A model generated the notes under the pieces. That model searched no databases and was not told the DNA's origin. It saw only the letters and a list, made by a program, of their open reading frames with translations. 64,000 nt of DNA from Chelatococcus sambhunathii (GTDB taxonomy: Bacteria > Pseudomonadota > Alphaproteobacteria > Rhizobiales > Methylopilaceae): positions 23,397-87,396 of the forward strand of contig JADBEO010000017.1 in assembly GCA_031316315.1 (NCBI GenBank). The letters run 5' to 3'. A program made the translations under genes and the position numbers. Shown here piece by piece: positions 36,314 through 46,351 of this stretch. Positions within the stretch are counted from its first letter, which is position 1. Every line of letters begins with the position of its first letter.

Positions 36314-38143
36314 TCAATACACCCGCGCCTTCGGCTCGATGTACTGGATGTCGTTGGTCATCGTGTAGGTATGGACCGGCCGGTAGTCGATCGACACCGT
36401 CCTCGCCTCGACGTCGGCCCAGGCGAGCGTGTGCTTCATCCACTGCTTGTCGTCCCGGTCCGGGAAGTCCTCGCGGGCGTGGGCGCCGCGGCTCTCCTGC
36501 CGGTTGACGGCGCTTTCCATGGTCACGACCGCCTGCGAGATCAGGTTGTCGAACTCCATCGTCTCGATCAGGTCGGAGTTCCAGATCAGCGAGCGGTCGG
36601 CGATCCCGACGTCGCCGGCGCCCGACCAGACCTGGTGGATCAGGCCCTTGCCCTCCTCCAGCACCTCGCCGGTGCGGAACACGGCGCAGTTCGACTGCAT
36701 GACCTTCTGCATGTCGAGCCTGAGCTTCGCCGTCGGCGTGCCGCCGGAAGCGTTTCGCAGCCTGTCGAGGCGCTCGATCGCCATGTCGGACGCGCCCTTC
36801 GGCAGTTCAGCATGCGAGGCGTTGCGCTCGACGGTGTCGGCGCAGCGGTCCGCCGTCGCGCGGCCGAACACGACCAGGTCGATCAGCGAGTTCGAGCCGA
36901 GGCGGTTCGCGCCGTGGACCGAGACGCAGGCCGCCTCGCCGATCGCCATCAGCCCGCGGACGACCGAATCCGGGTCGCCATCGAGCTTGGTCAGCACCTC
37001 GCCGTGAAAGTTCGTGGGGATGCCGCCCATGTTGTAGTGCACGGTCGGCAGCACCGGGATCGGCTCGCGGGTGACGTCGACCCCGGCGAAGATCCGGGCG
37101 CTTTCCGAGATGCCCGGCAGGCGCTCGTGCAGGATCTTCGGGTCGAGATGGTCGAGGTGGAGGTAGATGTGATCCTTGTTCTTGCCGACGCCGCGGCCCT
37201 CCCGGATCTCGACCGTCATTGAGCGCGAGACGACATCCCGTGAGGCGAGGTCCTTCGCGGAAGGCGCATAGCGCTCCATGAAGCGGTCGCCTTCGGAATT
37301 GGTGAGGTAGCCGCCCTCCCCGCGCGCGCCCTCGGTGATGAGGCAGCCCGCGCCGTAGATGCCGGTCGGGTGGAACTGCACGAACTCCATGTCCTGGAGC
37401 GGCAGGCCGGCGCGCAGCACCATGGCGTTGCCGTCGCCGGTGCAGGTGTGGGCGGAAGTCGCCGAAAAATAAGCGCGGCCGTAGCCGCCGGTCGCCAGGA
37501 TCGTGCGCTTCGACTGAAAGCGGTGGAGCGTGCCGTCGTCCATCTTGAGCGCGACGACGCCGACGCACTCGCCCTCCTCGTTCATCATCAGGTCGATGGC
37601 GAAGTATTCGATGAAGAACTGGGCTTTGGCCTTGAGGGCCGCGCCGTAGAGCGTGTGCAGGATGGCGTGGCCGGTCCGGTCGGCGGCCGCGCAGGTGCGC
37701 TGCGCGGTGCCCTTGCCGTAATGGGTCGTCATGCCGCCGAACGGCCGCTGGTAGATCTTGCCCTCTTCCGTGCGGGAAAACGGCACGCCCCAATGCTCGA
37801 GCTCGTAGACGGCGGCCGGCGCGTTCCGGACGAGGTACTCGATCGCGTCCTGGTCCCCCAGCCAGTCGGAGCCCTTGACGGTGTCGTACATGTGGAAGCG
37901 CCAGTCGTCCTCGCCCATGTTGCCGAGCGCGGCCGAGATGCCGCCCTGCGCCGCCACCGTGTGCGAGCGGGTCGGGAACACCTTGGTGATGCAGGCGGTC
38001 TTCAGCCCGGCTTCCGAGCAGCCGACGACGGCGCGCAGCCCCGCGCCGCCCGCGCCCACGACCACCACGTCGAACTGGTGGTCGGTGAAGGGATAGGCGC
38101 GGCCGTTGACCGAGGGGCCCGTCCCATTCGTCTGCGCGGCCAT
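36314..38143 (-). CDS. sdhA: Succinate dehydrogenase flavoprotein subunit
   Basis: Catalytic subunit oxidising succinate to fumarate. 609 residues from ATG 38143 (GGAG nine bases upstream; a TTG at 38152 is also in frame). FAD binding [15 protein letters not shown]; covalent-FAD His in [14 protein letters not shown]; active-site segment [29 protein letters not shown]; and [16 protein letters not shown]. Transcribed sdhC-sdhD-sdhA. Confidence 0.97.
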   Translation of the reverse strand: MAAQTNGTGPSVNGRAYPFTDHQFDVVVVGAGGAGLRAVVGCSEAGLKTACITKVFPTRSHTVAAQGGISAALGNMGEDDWRFHMYDTVKGSDWLGDQDAIEYLVRNAPAAVYELEHWGVPFSRTEEGKIYQRPFGGMTTHYGKGTAQRTCAAADRTGHAILHTLYGAALKAKAQFFIEYFAIDLMMNEEGECVGVVALKMDDGTLHRFQSKRTILATGGYGRAYFSATSAHTCTGDGNAMVLRAGLPLQDMEFVQFHPTGIYGAGCLITEGARGEGGYLTNSEGDRFMERYAPSAKDLASRDVVSRSMTVEIREGRGVGKNKDHIYLHLDHLDPKILHERLPGISESARIFAGVDVTREPIPVLPTVHYNMGGIPTNFHGEVLTKLDGDPDSVVRGLMAIGEAACVSVHGANRLGSNSLIDLVVFGRATADRCADTVERNASHAELPKGASDMAIERLDRLRNASGGTPTAKLRLDMQKVMQSNCAVFRTGEVLEEGKGLIHQVWSGAGDVGIADRSLIWNSDLIETMEFDNLISQAVVTMESAVNRQESRGAHAREDFPDRDDKQWMKHTLAWADVEARTVSIDYRPVHTYTMTNDIQYIEPKARVY

Positions 38144-38148
38144 GGAGG

Positions 38149-38526
38149 TCAAACTCCGAAGCTGATCTTGAGCAGGGCGAAAGCAGCCGCGAGGCCGACG
38201 ACGATGGCGAAGAAGGTGTTGCCGATCAACGCGGCGATCTTGAGCAGATCGTCATGGACATAGTCCTCGATGATGACCTGCATGCCGATCCGCATATGGA
38301 TGGTCGCCGAGAGCACGAAAAGCAGCATCAGGATCGCGATCCAGGGATTGCCGAGCAGGGCCGTCGCCCCGGCGTGGCTGGAGCCCGAGAGCGCGATGAC
38401 GACGCCGACGAAGACCAGCACGAGCGAGAGATTGCCGATCGCGGTCAGCCGCTGGAGCCAGAAGTGCCCGGTTCCCGACTTCGCCGAGCCGAGGCCGCGG
38501 ACCTGGCCAAGGGGGGTGCGCATCAT
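38149..38526 (-). CDS. sdhD: Succinate dehydrogenase membrane anchor subunit
   Basis: 125 residues with three helices ([60 protein letters not shown]). [17 protein letters not shown] is the conserved heme/quinone site region. Lies between sdhC and sdhA with gaps of ten and five bases. Confidence 0.93.
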   Translation of the reverse strand: MMRTPLGQVRGLGSAKSGTGHFWLQRLTAIGNLSLVLVFVGVVIALSGSSHAGATALLGNPWIAILMLLFVLSATIHMRIGMQVIIEDYVHDDLLKIAALIGNTFFAIVVGLAAAFALLKISFGV

Positions 38527-38536
38527 GTCGCCTTTC

Positions 38537-38944
38537 TCAGCCCGCCGCGCCCTTCAGGGCGTATCCGACGATCCAGATCAGAACCGTGAGGCCGATCCCG
38601 CCGAAGAGGCAGACCCGATAGATCAACTCGCGCTCCGGGCCGAAGCCATGGCCTACGTCCCACATCAGATGCCGGACGCCGCCGAGCGCGTGGTGCACGA
38701 GCGCCCATGTATAGAAGAACAGCACGAGCTGGCCGAGGATGGAGCCGTAGATGGCCTGGACGGTCGAGAAGGCCGACGGGCCGGCCGCAGCCGACACGAG
38801 CCAGATCACGACCAGCAACGTGCCGAAATAGAGCGCTCCGCCCGTGATCCGGTGCGCGATCGACATCATCATCGACAGCATCGGGCGGTAGATCTGCAGA
38901 TGGGGCGACAGCGGCCTGCCGGATTCGGCGTGCGGCGAGTCCAT
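38537..38944 (-). CDS. sdhC: Succinate dehydrogenase cytochrome b556 subunit
   Basis: 135 residues; RPLSPHLQIYRPMLSMMMSIAHRITG is the family's opening signature (quinone-site Ser/Arg), and HHALGGVRHLMWDVGHGF holds the heme-ligand His. Three helices. The ATG at 38944 was preferred over an in-frame TTG at 38974 because AAAGG precedes it and homology starts just after. First gene of the sdh operon. Confidence 0.95.
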   Translation of the reverse strand: MDSPHAESGRPLSPHLQIYRPMLSMMMSIAHRITGGALYFGTLLVVIWLVSAAAGPSAFSTVQAIYGSILGQLVLFFYTWALVHHALGGVRHLMWDVGHGFGPERELIYRVCLFGGIGLTVLIWIVGYALKGAAG

Positions 38945-39283
38945 GGGCTGTGGACCTTTGCCTGTCTTGAGCAATTCGAAGTTCCGCCGACGAACTAACG
39001 GATGCTGCGCCGCAGCGCAACGTCGGGCGTCGGCATGGCGGGGTCGCCTTTAGGCCATGACGGCCCGCGAAATATGAGCCAGCCGTGCGACGCGGCAAGC
39101 TGAGTTGGCCAGATTACAATCATTTAGGAGCGTCCGAGACCGCCGCAATCTTTCACGCGCGCCACGCCAATGCGTCCGTTTTCCCGCGAACCTTCGATGG
39201 GAACCGGCACATGACGGATGCTGCGGCGGATGCCTTGATAGGGATCCGCCTGCTGTTCCAGGCCGACCGCCGGCGCGGCCCCG
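38945..39283. other. Gene-free stretch between mcd and sdhC
   Basis: 339 bases. It should contain the sdh promoter (leftward) and the 3' end region of mcd (also leftward). No convincing -35/-10 pair, hairpin or small gene stood out; a weak candidate TTGCCG-N17-ATATTT reads toward sdhC near 39065-39093. Confidence 0.4.
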
Positions 39284-40327
39284 CTATCGCGGCAGCAACA
39301 GCCAGAGATCGAGGTCGAGCACCACCGCCGCATGGTCCTTGCCGTCCTCGCCGCTCCGCGGAAAATCGCCCGGGGCGTGGTTCTTGAAGCCCGTCGTCCG
39401 GACCCTCAACGCCCCGACGTCGGTGCGGCCGGGCAGCGGCTGCTTGTCGAGGATTTCGGACCAGGCGTAGAGCGTGTCGCCGGCGAAGATCGGCGCGACG
39501 TGGCGGCCGCCATTGATCCCCGCGACGTGGAAGGCGTTCTCGAGCCCGTTGTAGCTGAGCGACCGCGCGAGGCTGATGACGTGGCCGCCATAGACGAGCC
39601 GCTTGCCGATCTTGCTGGATTTCTGGGCGAAGGCGTCGAAATGCACCTTGGCGGTGTTCTGCCAGAGGCGCGTCGCAAGCTGATGTTCGGCCTCCTCGAC
39701 GGTCATTCCGTCGACATGGTCGATCTTCTCGCCGACCTGATAGTCGTCGAAGCGCCGGGTCGATCCCGCCTCCGCGTCGTCCCATTTCGACAGGTCGATG
39801 CGCGGGCAGGCCGCGCCGAGGTTCGCCGGATCGACCGCGGCCGGCAGGTCGGGCACGACCGTGTCCTGCACCGGCCGGCCGCCCTGCATGCGCACGAGGA
39901 CCCAGCGGACATATTCGAGCACGGCCGCGCCGTCGGACCGCTTTCCGCTGGTCTTCACCCAGACGACGCCGGCGTCGCCCTTGGAGGTCGGCCTGACGCC
40001 GATGACTTCCGACGTCGAGACCAGCGTGTCGCCCGGATACACCGGCCGCAGGAACCGTCCCGCGGCGTAGCCGAGATTGGCGAAGGCGTTGAGCGACACG
40101 TCCGGCACCGTCTTGCCGAAGACGACGTGGAAGGTGATCAGGTCATCGACCGGACTGCGCGGATAGCCGACGGCGCGGGCGAAGGCGTCGGAGGACTGCA
40201 CGACGAACCGGTTGCCATAGAGCGCCTGGTTGAGCGCGACGTCGCCCTGGGTGACGGTGCGCGGGGTCGCGTGACGGATCACGTCGCCGACGATGAAATC
40301 CTCAAAGAATCGACCCGCTCCGGCCAT
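39284..40327 (-). CDS. mcd: Mesaconyl-CoA hydratase (beta-methylmalyl-CoA dehydratase)
   Basis: MaoC-type enzyme of the ethylmalonyl-CoA pathway, hydrating mesaconyl-CoA to beta-methylmalyl-CoA. 347 residues, two hotdog domains. The sequence matches Mcd rather than generic MaoC proteins: FFEDFIVGDVIRHATPRTVT-type opening, FHVVFGKTVPDVSLNAFANLG, VYPGDTLVSTSEVIG, VGEKIDHVDGMTVEEAEH, and YGGHVISLARSLSYNGLENA followed by FAGDTLYAWSEIL. The start at 40327 follows homology. Together with ccr it makes the pathway assignment firm. Confidence 0.93.
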   Translation of the reverse strand: MAGAGRFFEDFIVGDVIRHATPRTVTQGDVALNQALYGNRFVVQSSDAFARAVGYPRSPVDDLITFHVVFGKTVPDVSLNAFANLGYAAGRFLRPVYPGDTLVSTSEVIGVRPTSKGDAGVVWVKTSGKRSDGAAVLEYVRWVLVRMQGGRPVQDTVVPDLPAAVDPANLGAACPRIDLSKWDDAEAGSTRRFDDYQVGEKIDHVDGMTVEEAEHQLATRLWQNTAKVHFDAFAQKSSKIGKRLVYGGHVISLARSLSYNGLENAFHVAGINGGRHVAPIFAGDTLYAWSEILDKQPLPGRTDVGALRVRTTGFKNHAPGDFPRSGEDGKDHAAVVLDLDLWLLLPR

Positions 40328-40538
40328 CGTCGCGCTCCCGCAAACGCCATTGTGCGGCGCCGTAAATGGCACGATGCGCCCCGCCGGGCGACTTCGACAT
40401 TCGCCGCACGCCCTTTCCGGATGGTGAAGGCGGGCGAGCGATTGCTCCACATTCGCTTCACGCGGTTTTCAAAGGCGGCATGCCAACGTGCCTCCCGTCA
40501 GAGGCCGGGCCCGCCGGGCCGACGCATCGGGGAATTTC

Positions 40539-41282
40539 ATGTCGCAGGTCGAGCTGATCCACCCGCTGAGCGAAGTCGTCGAGATCGACGTTCTCGACCG
40601 GGCCCGGCTGGCGCTCGGCCATGAACGCGCCGGCCGTTTCCGCCAGGCGTGGGAGGAGTGGGAGACGCTGCGAGCCGCCAATCCGACCCGTTTCGACTGG
40701 AATGCGCCGCTCGCCGCGAGCTATCTGCGCTACGCCTTCGAGTGGACGGCCGACGCCGGCTCGGGATCGCTCGCCGAGGCGGAGACGGCGCTGCTGCGCG
40801 GCGTCTCTATCCTCACGATCGACCTCGCCGAGCGGACGGACGACGTCGTGAAGTTGATGCTGATCGCCCGCGCCTGCGAGCAGCGCTGCCTGCTGCGGGC
40901 CTATGGCGACGGATGGACGAAGGCGGCGCGCGAGGCCCTCGACGCAGGGATCGCGGCTCCGCTCACCGGCGACGCCCGGCAGATCCTGGCCGCAGGCGTG
41001 GCCGCCACCACGGCGCTCGACCTCGTCGCCATCTCCGCGCCGTCGCTGGCGACGCTCGCAGCGGAGCTTGCGCAGAGCTGCCTGAGGCTGTCCGCCACGC
41101 TTCGCGCCGCGGGCGCCACCGATGAGGCGCAGGGGCTGGAGCGACGAGCCGAGGCGGTGCTGCGCGGTCCGCGTCCGGCGCCCGAGGCGCGCCGGGCCGC
41201 GCTGGTCGCGATCGAGGGCGGCGGCGAGCCCTCCCCGCCGCGCCGGCCTCAGCTGAAGCTGGTCACCAATCCGACAGGGTGA
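40539..41282 (+). CDS. Hypothetical helical protein
   Basis: 247 residues, no family recognised. Predicted mostly alpha-helical: long Ala/Leu/Arg-rich amphipathic stretches (LDRARLALGHERAGRFRQAWEEWETL, then SLAEAETALLRGVSILTIDLAER) are reminiscent of TPR-like repeats, with a disordered basic C-terminus. ATG at 40539 has GGGGAA upstream. Divergent from mcd, and it overlaps the convergent DUF1737 gene by 20 bases. Confidence 0.65.
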   Translation: MSQVELIHPLSEVVEIDVLDRARLALGHERAGRFRQAWEEWETLRAANPTRFDWNAPLAASYLRYAFEWTADAGSGSLAEAETALLRGVSILTIDLAERTDDVVKLMLIARACEQRCLLRAYGDGWTKAAREALDAGIAAPLTGDARQILAAGVAATTALDLVAISAPSLATLAAELAQSCLRLSATLRAAGATDEAQGLERRAEAVLRGPRPAPEARRAALVAIEGGGEPSPPRRPQLKLVTNPTG

Positions 41283-41469
41283 CGTCGTCGCTCCATTCGA
41301 CGTCAGGCACGTCCTTGCGGATCGGCTGGCCGCAGATCACCGTCTTCTTTTCCGGGTCGTAGGTCAGCGTCGCGGGACCCGCGAGCTCCCAGCCCTTGCT
41401 GAGCGCGGCCGAAACGCGCTTGCAGAAGGCGCTGTCGTCCGGGCCCGTGAGGTAGCGGTAGAGCTTCAT
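41263..41469 (-). CDS. DUF1737 domain protein
   Basis: 68 residues matching the small DUF1737 family: LYRYLTGPDDSAFCKRVSAAL, KGWELAGPATLTYD and VICGQPIRKDV. Function unknown. The stop lies inside the end of the convergent helical-protein gene (20-base overlap). Confidence 0.85.
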   Translation of the reverse strand: MKLYRYLTGPDDSAFCKRVSAALSKGWELAGPATLTYDPEKKTVICGQPIRKDVPDVEWSDDVTLSDW

Positions 41470-41495
41470 CGTCCTGTCCGTTCTGTCCGGCCGGT

Positions 41496-42089
41496 TCAGC
41501 GGCAGACCGTGATCTGGTTCGAGCAGAGCCGCGTCGCCCAACCCCGCACCGTCTTGGCCCGGAACTCGCCCTCGACCTCGGCCCATTCGCCCTTGCAGTC
41601 GAAGATGCGGGCCACCTCGAAGCGATCCACTTTGCCGGCCGGGCTGCTGGAGTTCGGGCTGTAGAGCGTCGCGGCGACCTTGGCGGTCGCCGAAGGGCCT
41701 GCGCGCAGCACGACGTCGCCGACGTCCGATCCCGTGAGCTTGCCGGAGACCCAACCCTTCTTCTCGAACACCACGCCGGCCTTGTCCGGCTCGCCATAGT
41801 CCTGAAAGCGGGCGCGGTCGATCAGCAGCCAGCCGTCCTTGGCGCCGATGACGTGCATCTCGACCGCGAAGTCCTCGCCGTCCTGCGAGCGGCTGTTCTC
41901 GAGCGTCGCGATCACCGGGGCGGAGCCCGAGGGCGCCGCGCGGATGTTGAGGCCTTTCGGATCGTCGTCGAGCGAATAGACGTCGATCGAGCAAGGCGTC
42001 GCGCCGGCCGTGTCGACGGGGGGCTGGGCGGCGTGCGCGACGCCGCCCAGCAGTGCGAACAGCGCCAGCCCTCCGACGAGCCGGCGCAT
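41496..42089 (-). CDS. Secreted SH3-domain protein
   Basis: 197 residues. Signal peptide MRRLVGGLALFALLGGVAHA, then two bacterial SH3-like units: GLNIRAAPSGSAPVIATL and DVVLRAGPSATAKVAATL, each with the LR/NIRAxPS pattern. Such domains bind peptidoglycan or proteins in the periplasm. Cys pair near the C-terminus (FDCKGEW, RLCSNQITVC). Confidence 0.85.
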   Translation of the reverse strand: MRRLVGGLALFALLGGVAHAAQPPVDTAGATPCSIDVYSLDDDPKGLNIRAAPSGSAPVIATLENSRSQDGEDFAVEMHVIGAKDGWLLIDRARFQDYGEPDKAGVVFEKKGWVSGKLTGSDVGDVVLRAGPSATAKVAATLYSPNSSSPAGKVDRFEVARIFDCKGEWAEVEGEFRAKTVRGWATRLCSNQITVCR

Positions 42090-42130
42090 GGTCTTCTAAA
42101 GCGCGAGGAGAGCGGCGGTCGGCAAGGCGA

Positions 42131-42256
42131 TCAGCCGCGCTTGCCGTATTTGCGGTCGAAGTCGGCAGCGATGTGGCGCGCGTACAGAATGCCTGCGGCC
42201 GCAATGATCAGACCGCCGATCGGCACGCCCCATTCGATCCAGACCGGGATCACCAT
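42131..42256 (-). CDS. 41-residue membrane protein (hypothetical)
   Basis: ATG at 42256, GAGGA about nine bases upstream, TGA at 42131. One helix (WGVPIGGLIIAAAGILYA) with a basic tail (RHIAADFDRKYGKRG). Four bases downstream of the next small membrane gene and in the same direction, so the two are probably translated together. No family recognised. Confidence 0.6.
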   Translation of the reverse strand: MVIPVWIEWGVPIGGLIIAAAGILYARHIAADFDRKYGKRG

Positions 42257-42260
42257 CGCT

Positions 42261-42500
42261 TCAGTCCTCGCTCCGCAGGGAGCCAAGCGCGACCTGCGCC
42301 GCCAAATGTAGGACGACTGCGATCACAATCCAAATCAAGGATAGGAGTCCAGCAGCTCCGGCGACGACCGGCACCAGAACGGCGACGCCGACGACAGTCA
42401 TGCCGAGCGTATTCATTGTCGTCGCGAGCAGTTTCAGCCGCTCGTTGGCGCGCTTCGCCCGAAGACGTCGTTCGAAGTCTTCGGGCGTAAGCTCGGCCAT
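42261..42500 (-). CDS. 79-residue membrane protein (hypothetical)
   Basis: A charged N-terminal helix (TPEDFERRLRAKRANERLKLL) followed by two hydrophobic segments (MTVVGVAVLVPVVAGAAGLL, IWIVIAVVLHLAAQVAL). No family recognised. It lies seven bases after the asd stop and is followed closely by the 41-residue protein, so it may be the third gene of an asd transcript. Confidence 0.7.
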   Translation of the reverse strand: MAELTPEDFERRLRAKRANERLKLLATTMNTLGMTVVGVAVLVPVVAGAAGLLSLIWIVIAVVLHLAAQVALGSLRSED

Positions 42501-42507
42501 TCAGCCG

Positions 42508-43539
42508 TCAGGCCGCCTGCTTAAGCAGGCCGCGATTGGCGAGGCATTCCGCGATCTGCACCGCGTTGAGCGCCGCGCCCTTGCGCAGGTTGTCCGAGAC
42601 GCACCAGAGCACCAGGCCGTTGTCGACCGTCGGGTCCTCGCGGATGCGGGAGACGAAGGTCGCGAAGTCGCCGACGCACTCGACCGGGGTCACGTAGCCG
42701 CCGGGCTCGCGCTTGTCGACGACGAGGATACCCGGCGCCTCTCGCAGAATGTCGCGCGCCTCGTCGGCCGAGATCGGGTTCTCGAACTCGATGTTCACCG
42801 CCTCCGAATGGCCGACGAACACCGGCACGCGCACGCAGGTCGCGGTCAGCTTGATCTTGGGGTCCAAGATCTTCTTCGTTTCCGCCACCATCTTCCATTC
42901 CTCCTTGGTGAAGCCGTCCTCCATGAAGACGTCGATGTGAGGAATGCAGTTGAAGGCGATCTGCTTCGGGAACTTGCCGCCCTCATGCTCCGGCGGCTGG
43001 TTCACATAGATGCCCTTGGTCTGGTTCCAGAGCTCGTCCATCGCCTCCTTGCCGGCGCCGGAGACCGACTGGTAGGTCGCGACCACGACACGCGTGATCT
43101 TGGCCGCGTCATGCAGCGGCTTCAGCGCGACGACGAGCTGGGCGGTCGAGCAGTTCGGATTGGCGATGATGCCCTTCTTCACGTAGCCCGCGACCGCGTC
43201 GGCGTTCACCTCCGGCACGACGAGCGGCACGTCCGGATCCATGCGCCAGACCGACGAGTTGTCGATCACGATCGCGCCCTGCGCGGCGATCTTCGGGCTC
43301 CACTCCTTCGACACGGCGCCGCCGGCCGACATCAGGCAGATGTCGATCTTCGAGAAGTCGAACTGCTCGAGATCCTTGCATTTCAGGGTCCGGTCGCCGA
43401 ACGACACCTCCGTCCCGAGGCTCCGGCGCGAGGCCAGGGGGACGAGCTCGTCGACCGGGAACTCCCGCTCGTCGAGGATGTTCAGCATTTCGCGGCCCAC
43501 ATTGCCCGTGGCGCCGACGACGGCGATCCGATAGCCCAT
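42508..43539 (-). CDS. asd: Aspartate-semialdehyde dehydrogenase
   Basis: NADPH enzyme making aspartate semialdehyde, the branch point to lysine/DAP, threonine and methionine. 343 residues from ATG 43539. VVGATGNVGREML binds NADPH; active-site Cys in NPNCSTAQLV; ASRRSLGTEV and SVSGAGKEAMDEL, then HIDVFMEDGFTKEEWKM. With dapD and dapE in the same window it feeds DAP synthesis. Confidence 0.97.
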   Translation of the reverse strand: MGYRIAVVGATGNVGREMLNILDEREFPVDELVPLASRRSLGTEVSFGDRTLKCKDLEQFDFSKIDICLMSAGGAVSKEWSPKIAAQGAIVIDNSSVWRMDPDVPLVVPEVNADAVAGYVKKGIIANPNCSTAQLVVALKPLHDAAKITRVVVATYQSVSGAGKEAMDELWNQTKGIYVNQPPEHEGGKFPKQIAFNCIPHIDVFMEDGFTKEEWKMVAETKKILDPKIKLTATCVRVPVFVGHSEAVNIEFENPISADEARDILREAPGILVVDKREPGGYVTPVECVGDFATFVSRIREDPTVDNGLVLWCVSDNLRKGAALNAVQIAECLANRGLLKQAA

Positions 43540-43728
43540 TTCCAACTCCCTCAGCCGGCGGAGATTTGGCGCCGCCGGCCCGGTCTTTTGACGCGGCGTC
43601 ATGCCGCGCCGGTTCCATGACGCGAAATCGCGCGGATTTCAACGTCGTCGCTCAAGCGCGGCTTGCAACCCTGTTCCCGATCGGGCGTTCTTCCAAATAT
43701 GGCGACATGGCGCCTGGAGACCCCCGAA

Positions 43729-43998
43729 ATGACCGCTTCCCGCCCGATCCTCCTGCTGGCCGCCATCGCGGCGATCGCCTCCCTTTCCGCCGTAGCGCCG
43801 GCGGCGGCCGAAGGCGGCGTGTCGGTCACGATCCGCAAGGGTCCGAGCTATCTCAACACCCGCACCACGCCGACCCCCGGCTCCTATTCGCGCGCGGCCT
43901 ACCAGACCAACGCGGCGACCCAGTCCACCACTCCGACGCGCGGCATCGGTTTCACGCGCTGGCCCCTGCCGTCGAATTTCGACCTGCCCGGCTACTGA
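43729..43998 (+). CDS. Small secreted protein (hypothetical)
   Basis: 89 residues. A clear signal peptide (SRPILLLAAIAAIASLSAVAPAAA) is followed by a short Ser/Thr/Pro-rich mature part (KGPSYLNTRTTPTPGSYSR) ending FDLPGY. GGAG lies about ten bases upstream of the ATG at 43729; ATG at 43699 is also possible. Unknown function. Confidence 0.6.
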   Translation: MTASRPILLLAAIAAIASLSAVAPAAAEGGVSVTIRKGPSYLNTRTTPTPGSYSRAAYQTNAATQSTTPTRGIGFTRWPLPSNFDLPGY

Positions 43999-44041
43999 CG
44001 CGGGCTCCGCGCTGCTCCGGAGCCGTCGGTAAGGCGCGGCT

Positions 44042-45262
44042 ATGACGCGCGCGCTGCTGATCGTGCTGGACTCCGTCGGGGTCGGCGGGGCGTCTGACGC
44101 GGAGGCGTTCGGCGACGCAGGCGGCGACACGGTGGGCCATGTGGCTGAGGCCTGTGCTGCGGGCCGGGGCGATCTCGCGGGCGTTCGCGCCGGTCCTCTC
44201 AGGCTGCCAAACCTTGTCGCGCTTGGGCTCGGGCAGTCCTCCCGCATCGCCTCCGGGCGCATTCCTCCGGGGCTGGAGGGAGCTGCGACCAACGGGCTTT
44301 TCGGCGCTGCCCAGGAGACCTCGCACGGCAAGGACACGCCCTCCGGCCACTGGGAGATCGCGGGATGCCCGGTCTCCTTCGACTGGGGCTATTTTCCGAA
44401 GACCGAGCCGGCTTTCCCGGCGGCGCTGACGCAGGCGCTGATCGACCGGGCCGGCCTGCCCGGCGTGCTCGGCGACCGGCACGCCTCCGGTGCCCAGATC
44501 ATCGTCGACCTCGGCGAGGAGCACGTTCGGACGGGCAGGCCCATCTGCTACACCTCGGCCGACAGCGTCTTCCAGATCGCGGCCCATGAGGAGGCGTTCG
44601 GGCTGGAGCGCCTCTACCGGACCTGCGAGATCGCGCGCGAGCTCGTCGATCCGCTCGGGATCGGCCGGGTGATCGCGCGTCCTTTCACCGGCGCCGACCC
44701 GGCCTCCTTCCGCCGCACCGCGAACCGGCGCGACTATGCGACCCCGCCTCCCGAACCCACCCTGCTGTCCCGTGCGAGCGCGGCCGGCCGCGCCGTGGTC
44801 TCGGTCGGCAAGATCGGGGATATCTTCGCCCATGTCGGGACAGGGAGGGTCGTCAAGGCCGACGGCAACGCCGCGCTGCTCGACGCCGCGCTCGACGCCT
44901 TCCGCGGCCTGCCGGACGGCGGGCTCGTCTTCGTGAACCTCATCGACTTCGACACGCTGTACGGACATCGTCGCGACGTCGCCGGCTACGCCGCGGCGCT
45001 CGAGGCCTTCGACGCCCGCATCCCCGAGCTTCGTTCGGCGCTGGAGCCCGGAGACCTCTGCGTCATCACCGCCGATCATGGCTGCGATCCGACCTATCGC
45101 GGCACGGACCACACCCGCGAGCGGACGCCGGTCCTGGCCTTCGGACCGGGAGTCCCCGCGGGTACGATCGGGCTGCGGACGAGCTTCGCCGACATCGGCG
45201 CCAGCCTTGGCGTCCATCTCGGCCTGGGTCGGGGCGCGCATGGCGCTCCGTGGAACGCCTGA
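44042..45262 (+). CDS. deoB: Phosphopentomutase
   Basis: Interconverts (deoxy)ribose 1- and 5-phosphate. 406 residues, alkaline phosphatase superfamily: [15 protein letters not shown] (metal site Asp), [28 protein letters not shown], and [20 protein letters not shown] (metal ligands). With upp, deoA and cdd it gives a salvage set. Confidence 0.96.
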   Translation: MTRALLIVLDSVGVGGASDAEAFGDAGGDTVGHVAEACAAGRGDLAGVRAGPLRLPNLVALGLGQSSRIASGRIPPGLEGAATNGLFGAAQETSHGKDTPSGHWEIAGCPVSFDWGYFPKTEPAFPAALTQALIDRAGLPGVLGDRHASGAQIIVDLGEEHVRTGRPICYTSADSVFQIAAHEEAFGLERLYRTCEIARELVDPLGIGRVIARPFTGADPASFRRTANRRDYATPPPEPTLLSRASAAGRAVVSVGKIGDIFAHVGTGRVVKADGNAALLDAALDAFRGLPDGGLVFVNLIDFDTLYGHRRDVAGYAAALEAFDARIPELRSALEPGDLCVITADHGCDPTYRGTDHTRERTPVLAFGPGVPAGTIGLRTSFADIGASLGVHLGLGRGAHGAPWNA

Positions 45263-45324
45263 CTCTTGTCGCTCCGAAGTCGCTCCGCTACGACTGCGCC
45301 TCGGCTCGGGCCCGGGGGGAAGGC

Positions 45325-45696
45325 ATGGCGCGATCGTCGGTCGGACTTTGCGCGAGCTTCGCCATCGTGCTGAGCGCCGCGCCTGCGCTTGCGGATTCGA
45401 GCTACTGCGCGCGGCTCGGCGAGAACGATCACTACAGCTCGAAGGGCCAGCGGCTGACGAGCGTCGGCGCCGTCATCCAGCAGGACCGCGCGAACTACCA
45501 CCGCTTCGGCCGGCCCGACCCGGAAGACCAGGGCGATCCGGTGTTCTCGAACAAGGCGAGCCGCGACCTGCTGAACAGCCGGGTCGACGACAACGCCCTG
45601 TCGCCCGCAGAGCGTCGCGAGATCGTCGAGGGCGCGCCGTACGTTTGCCTGAGCGTGACCGACGACGGCCACGCCTACATCACCTCGATCCGCTGA
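45325..45696 (+). CDS. Small secreted protein (hypothetical)
   Basis: 123 residues, ATG at 45325 with GGGGGAAGG upstream. Signal peptide ending ALAD, then a mature domain with two Cys ([21 protein letters not shown]) that could form a disulfide. Unknown family. Sits between deoB and upp; 11 bases before upp. Confidence 0.7.
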   Translation: MARSSVGLCASFAIVLSAAPALADSSYCARLGENDHYSSKGQRLTSVGAVIQQDRANYHRFGRPDPEDQGDPVFSNKASRDLLNSRVDDNALSPAERREIVEGAPYVCLSVTDDGHAYITSIR

Positions 45697-45707
45697 GGAA
45701 ATCGCGC

Positions 45708-46337
45708 ATGACCGGCGCCGTCGTCGTCGATCACCCGCTGGTCCGGCACAAGCTCACCTTGATGCGCGAGGCCGACACCTCGACAGCGAGCTTCCGCCAG
45801 TTGCTGCGCGAAATCTCGCTTTTGCTCGCCTACGAGGTGACGCGGGACCTGCCGGTGGAGCTGGTGGAGATCGACACGCCGCTGACGCGTATGAAGGCCC
45901 CGAAGCTCGCCGGCAAGAAGCTGGTCTTCGCCTCGATCCTGCGGGCCGGCAATGGCCTCGTCGACGGAATGCTCGACCTCGTGCCCTCCGCCCGCGTCGC
46001 CCATGTCGGGCTTTACCGCGATCACGAGACGCTGCAGCCGGTGCGCTACTTCTTCAAGGCGCCGGCCGACCTTTCCGAGAGGCTGGTGATCGTGGTCGAT
46101 CCGATGCTCGCGACCGGCAACTCCGCCGTCGACGCCGTCACCGAGCTCAAGGACGCCGGGGCGAAGGATCTCCGCTTTCTGTGCCTGCTGGCCGCGCCCG
46201 AAGGTCTTGCGCGCTTCGCCGAGGCGCATCCGGACGTGCCCGTCGTCACCGCCTCGATCGACGAGCGCCTGAACGAGCACGGCTATATCGTTCCGGGCCT
46301 CGGGGACGCCGGCGACCGGCTCTACGGCACGAAGTAG
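45708..46337 (+). CDS. upp: Uracil phosphoribosyltransferase
   Basis: Makes UMP from uracil and PRPP. 209 residues from ATG 45708: [43 protein letters not shown], and the PRPP loop [15 protein letters not shown]; ends [17 protein letters not shown]. Confidence 0.97.
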   Translation: MTGAVVVDHPLVRHKLTLMREADTSTASFRQLLREISLLLAYEVTRDLPVELVEIDTPLTRMKAPKLAGKKLVFASILRAGNGLVDGMLDLVPSARVAHVGLYRDHETLQPVRYFFKAPADLSERLVIVVDPMLATGNSAVDAVTELKDAGAKDLRFLCLLAAPEGLARFAEAHPDVPVVTASIDERLNEHGYIVPGLGDAGDRLYGTK

Positions 46338-46351
46338 AACGAGCGCGCCGT

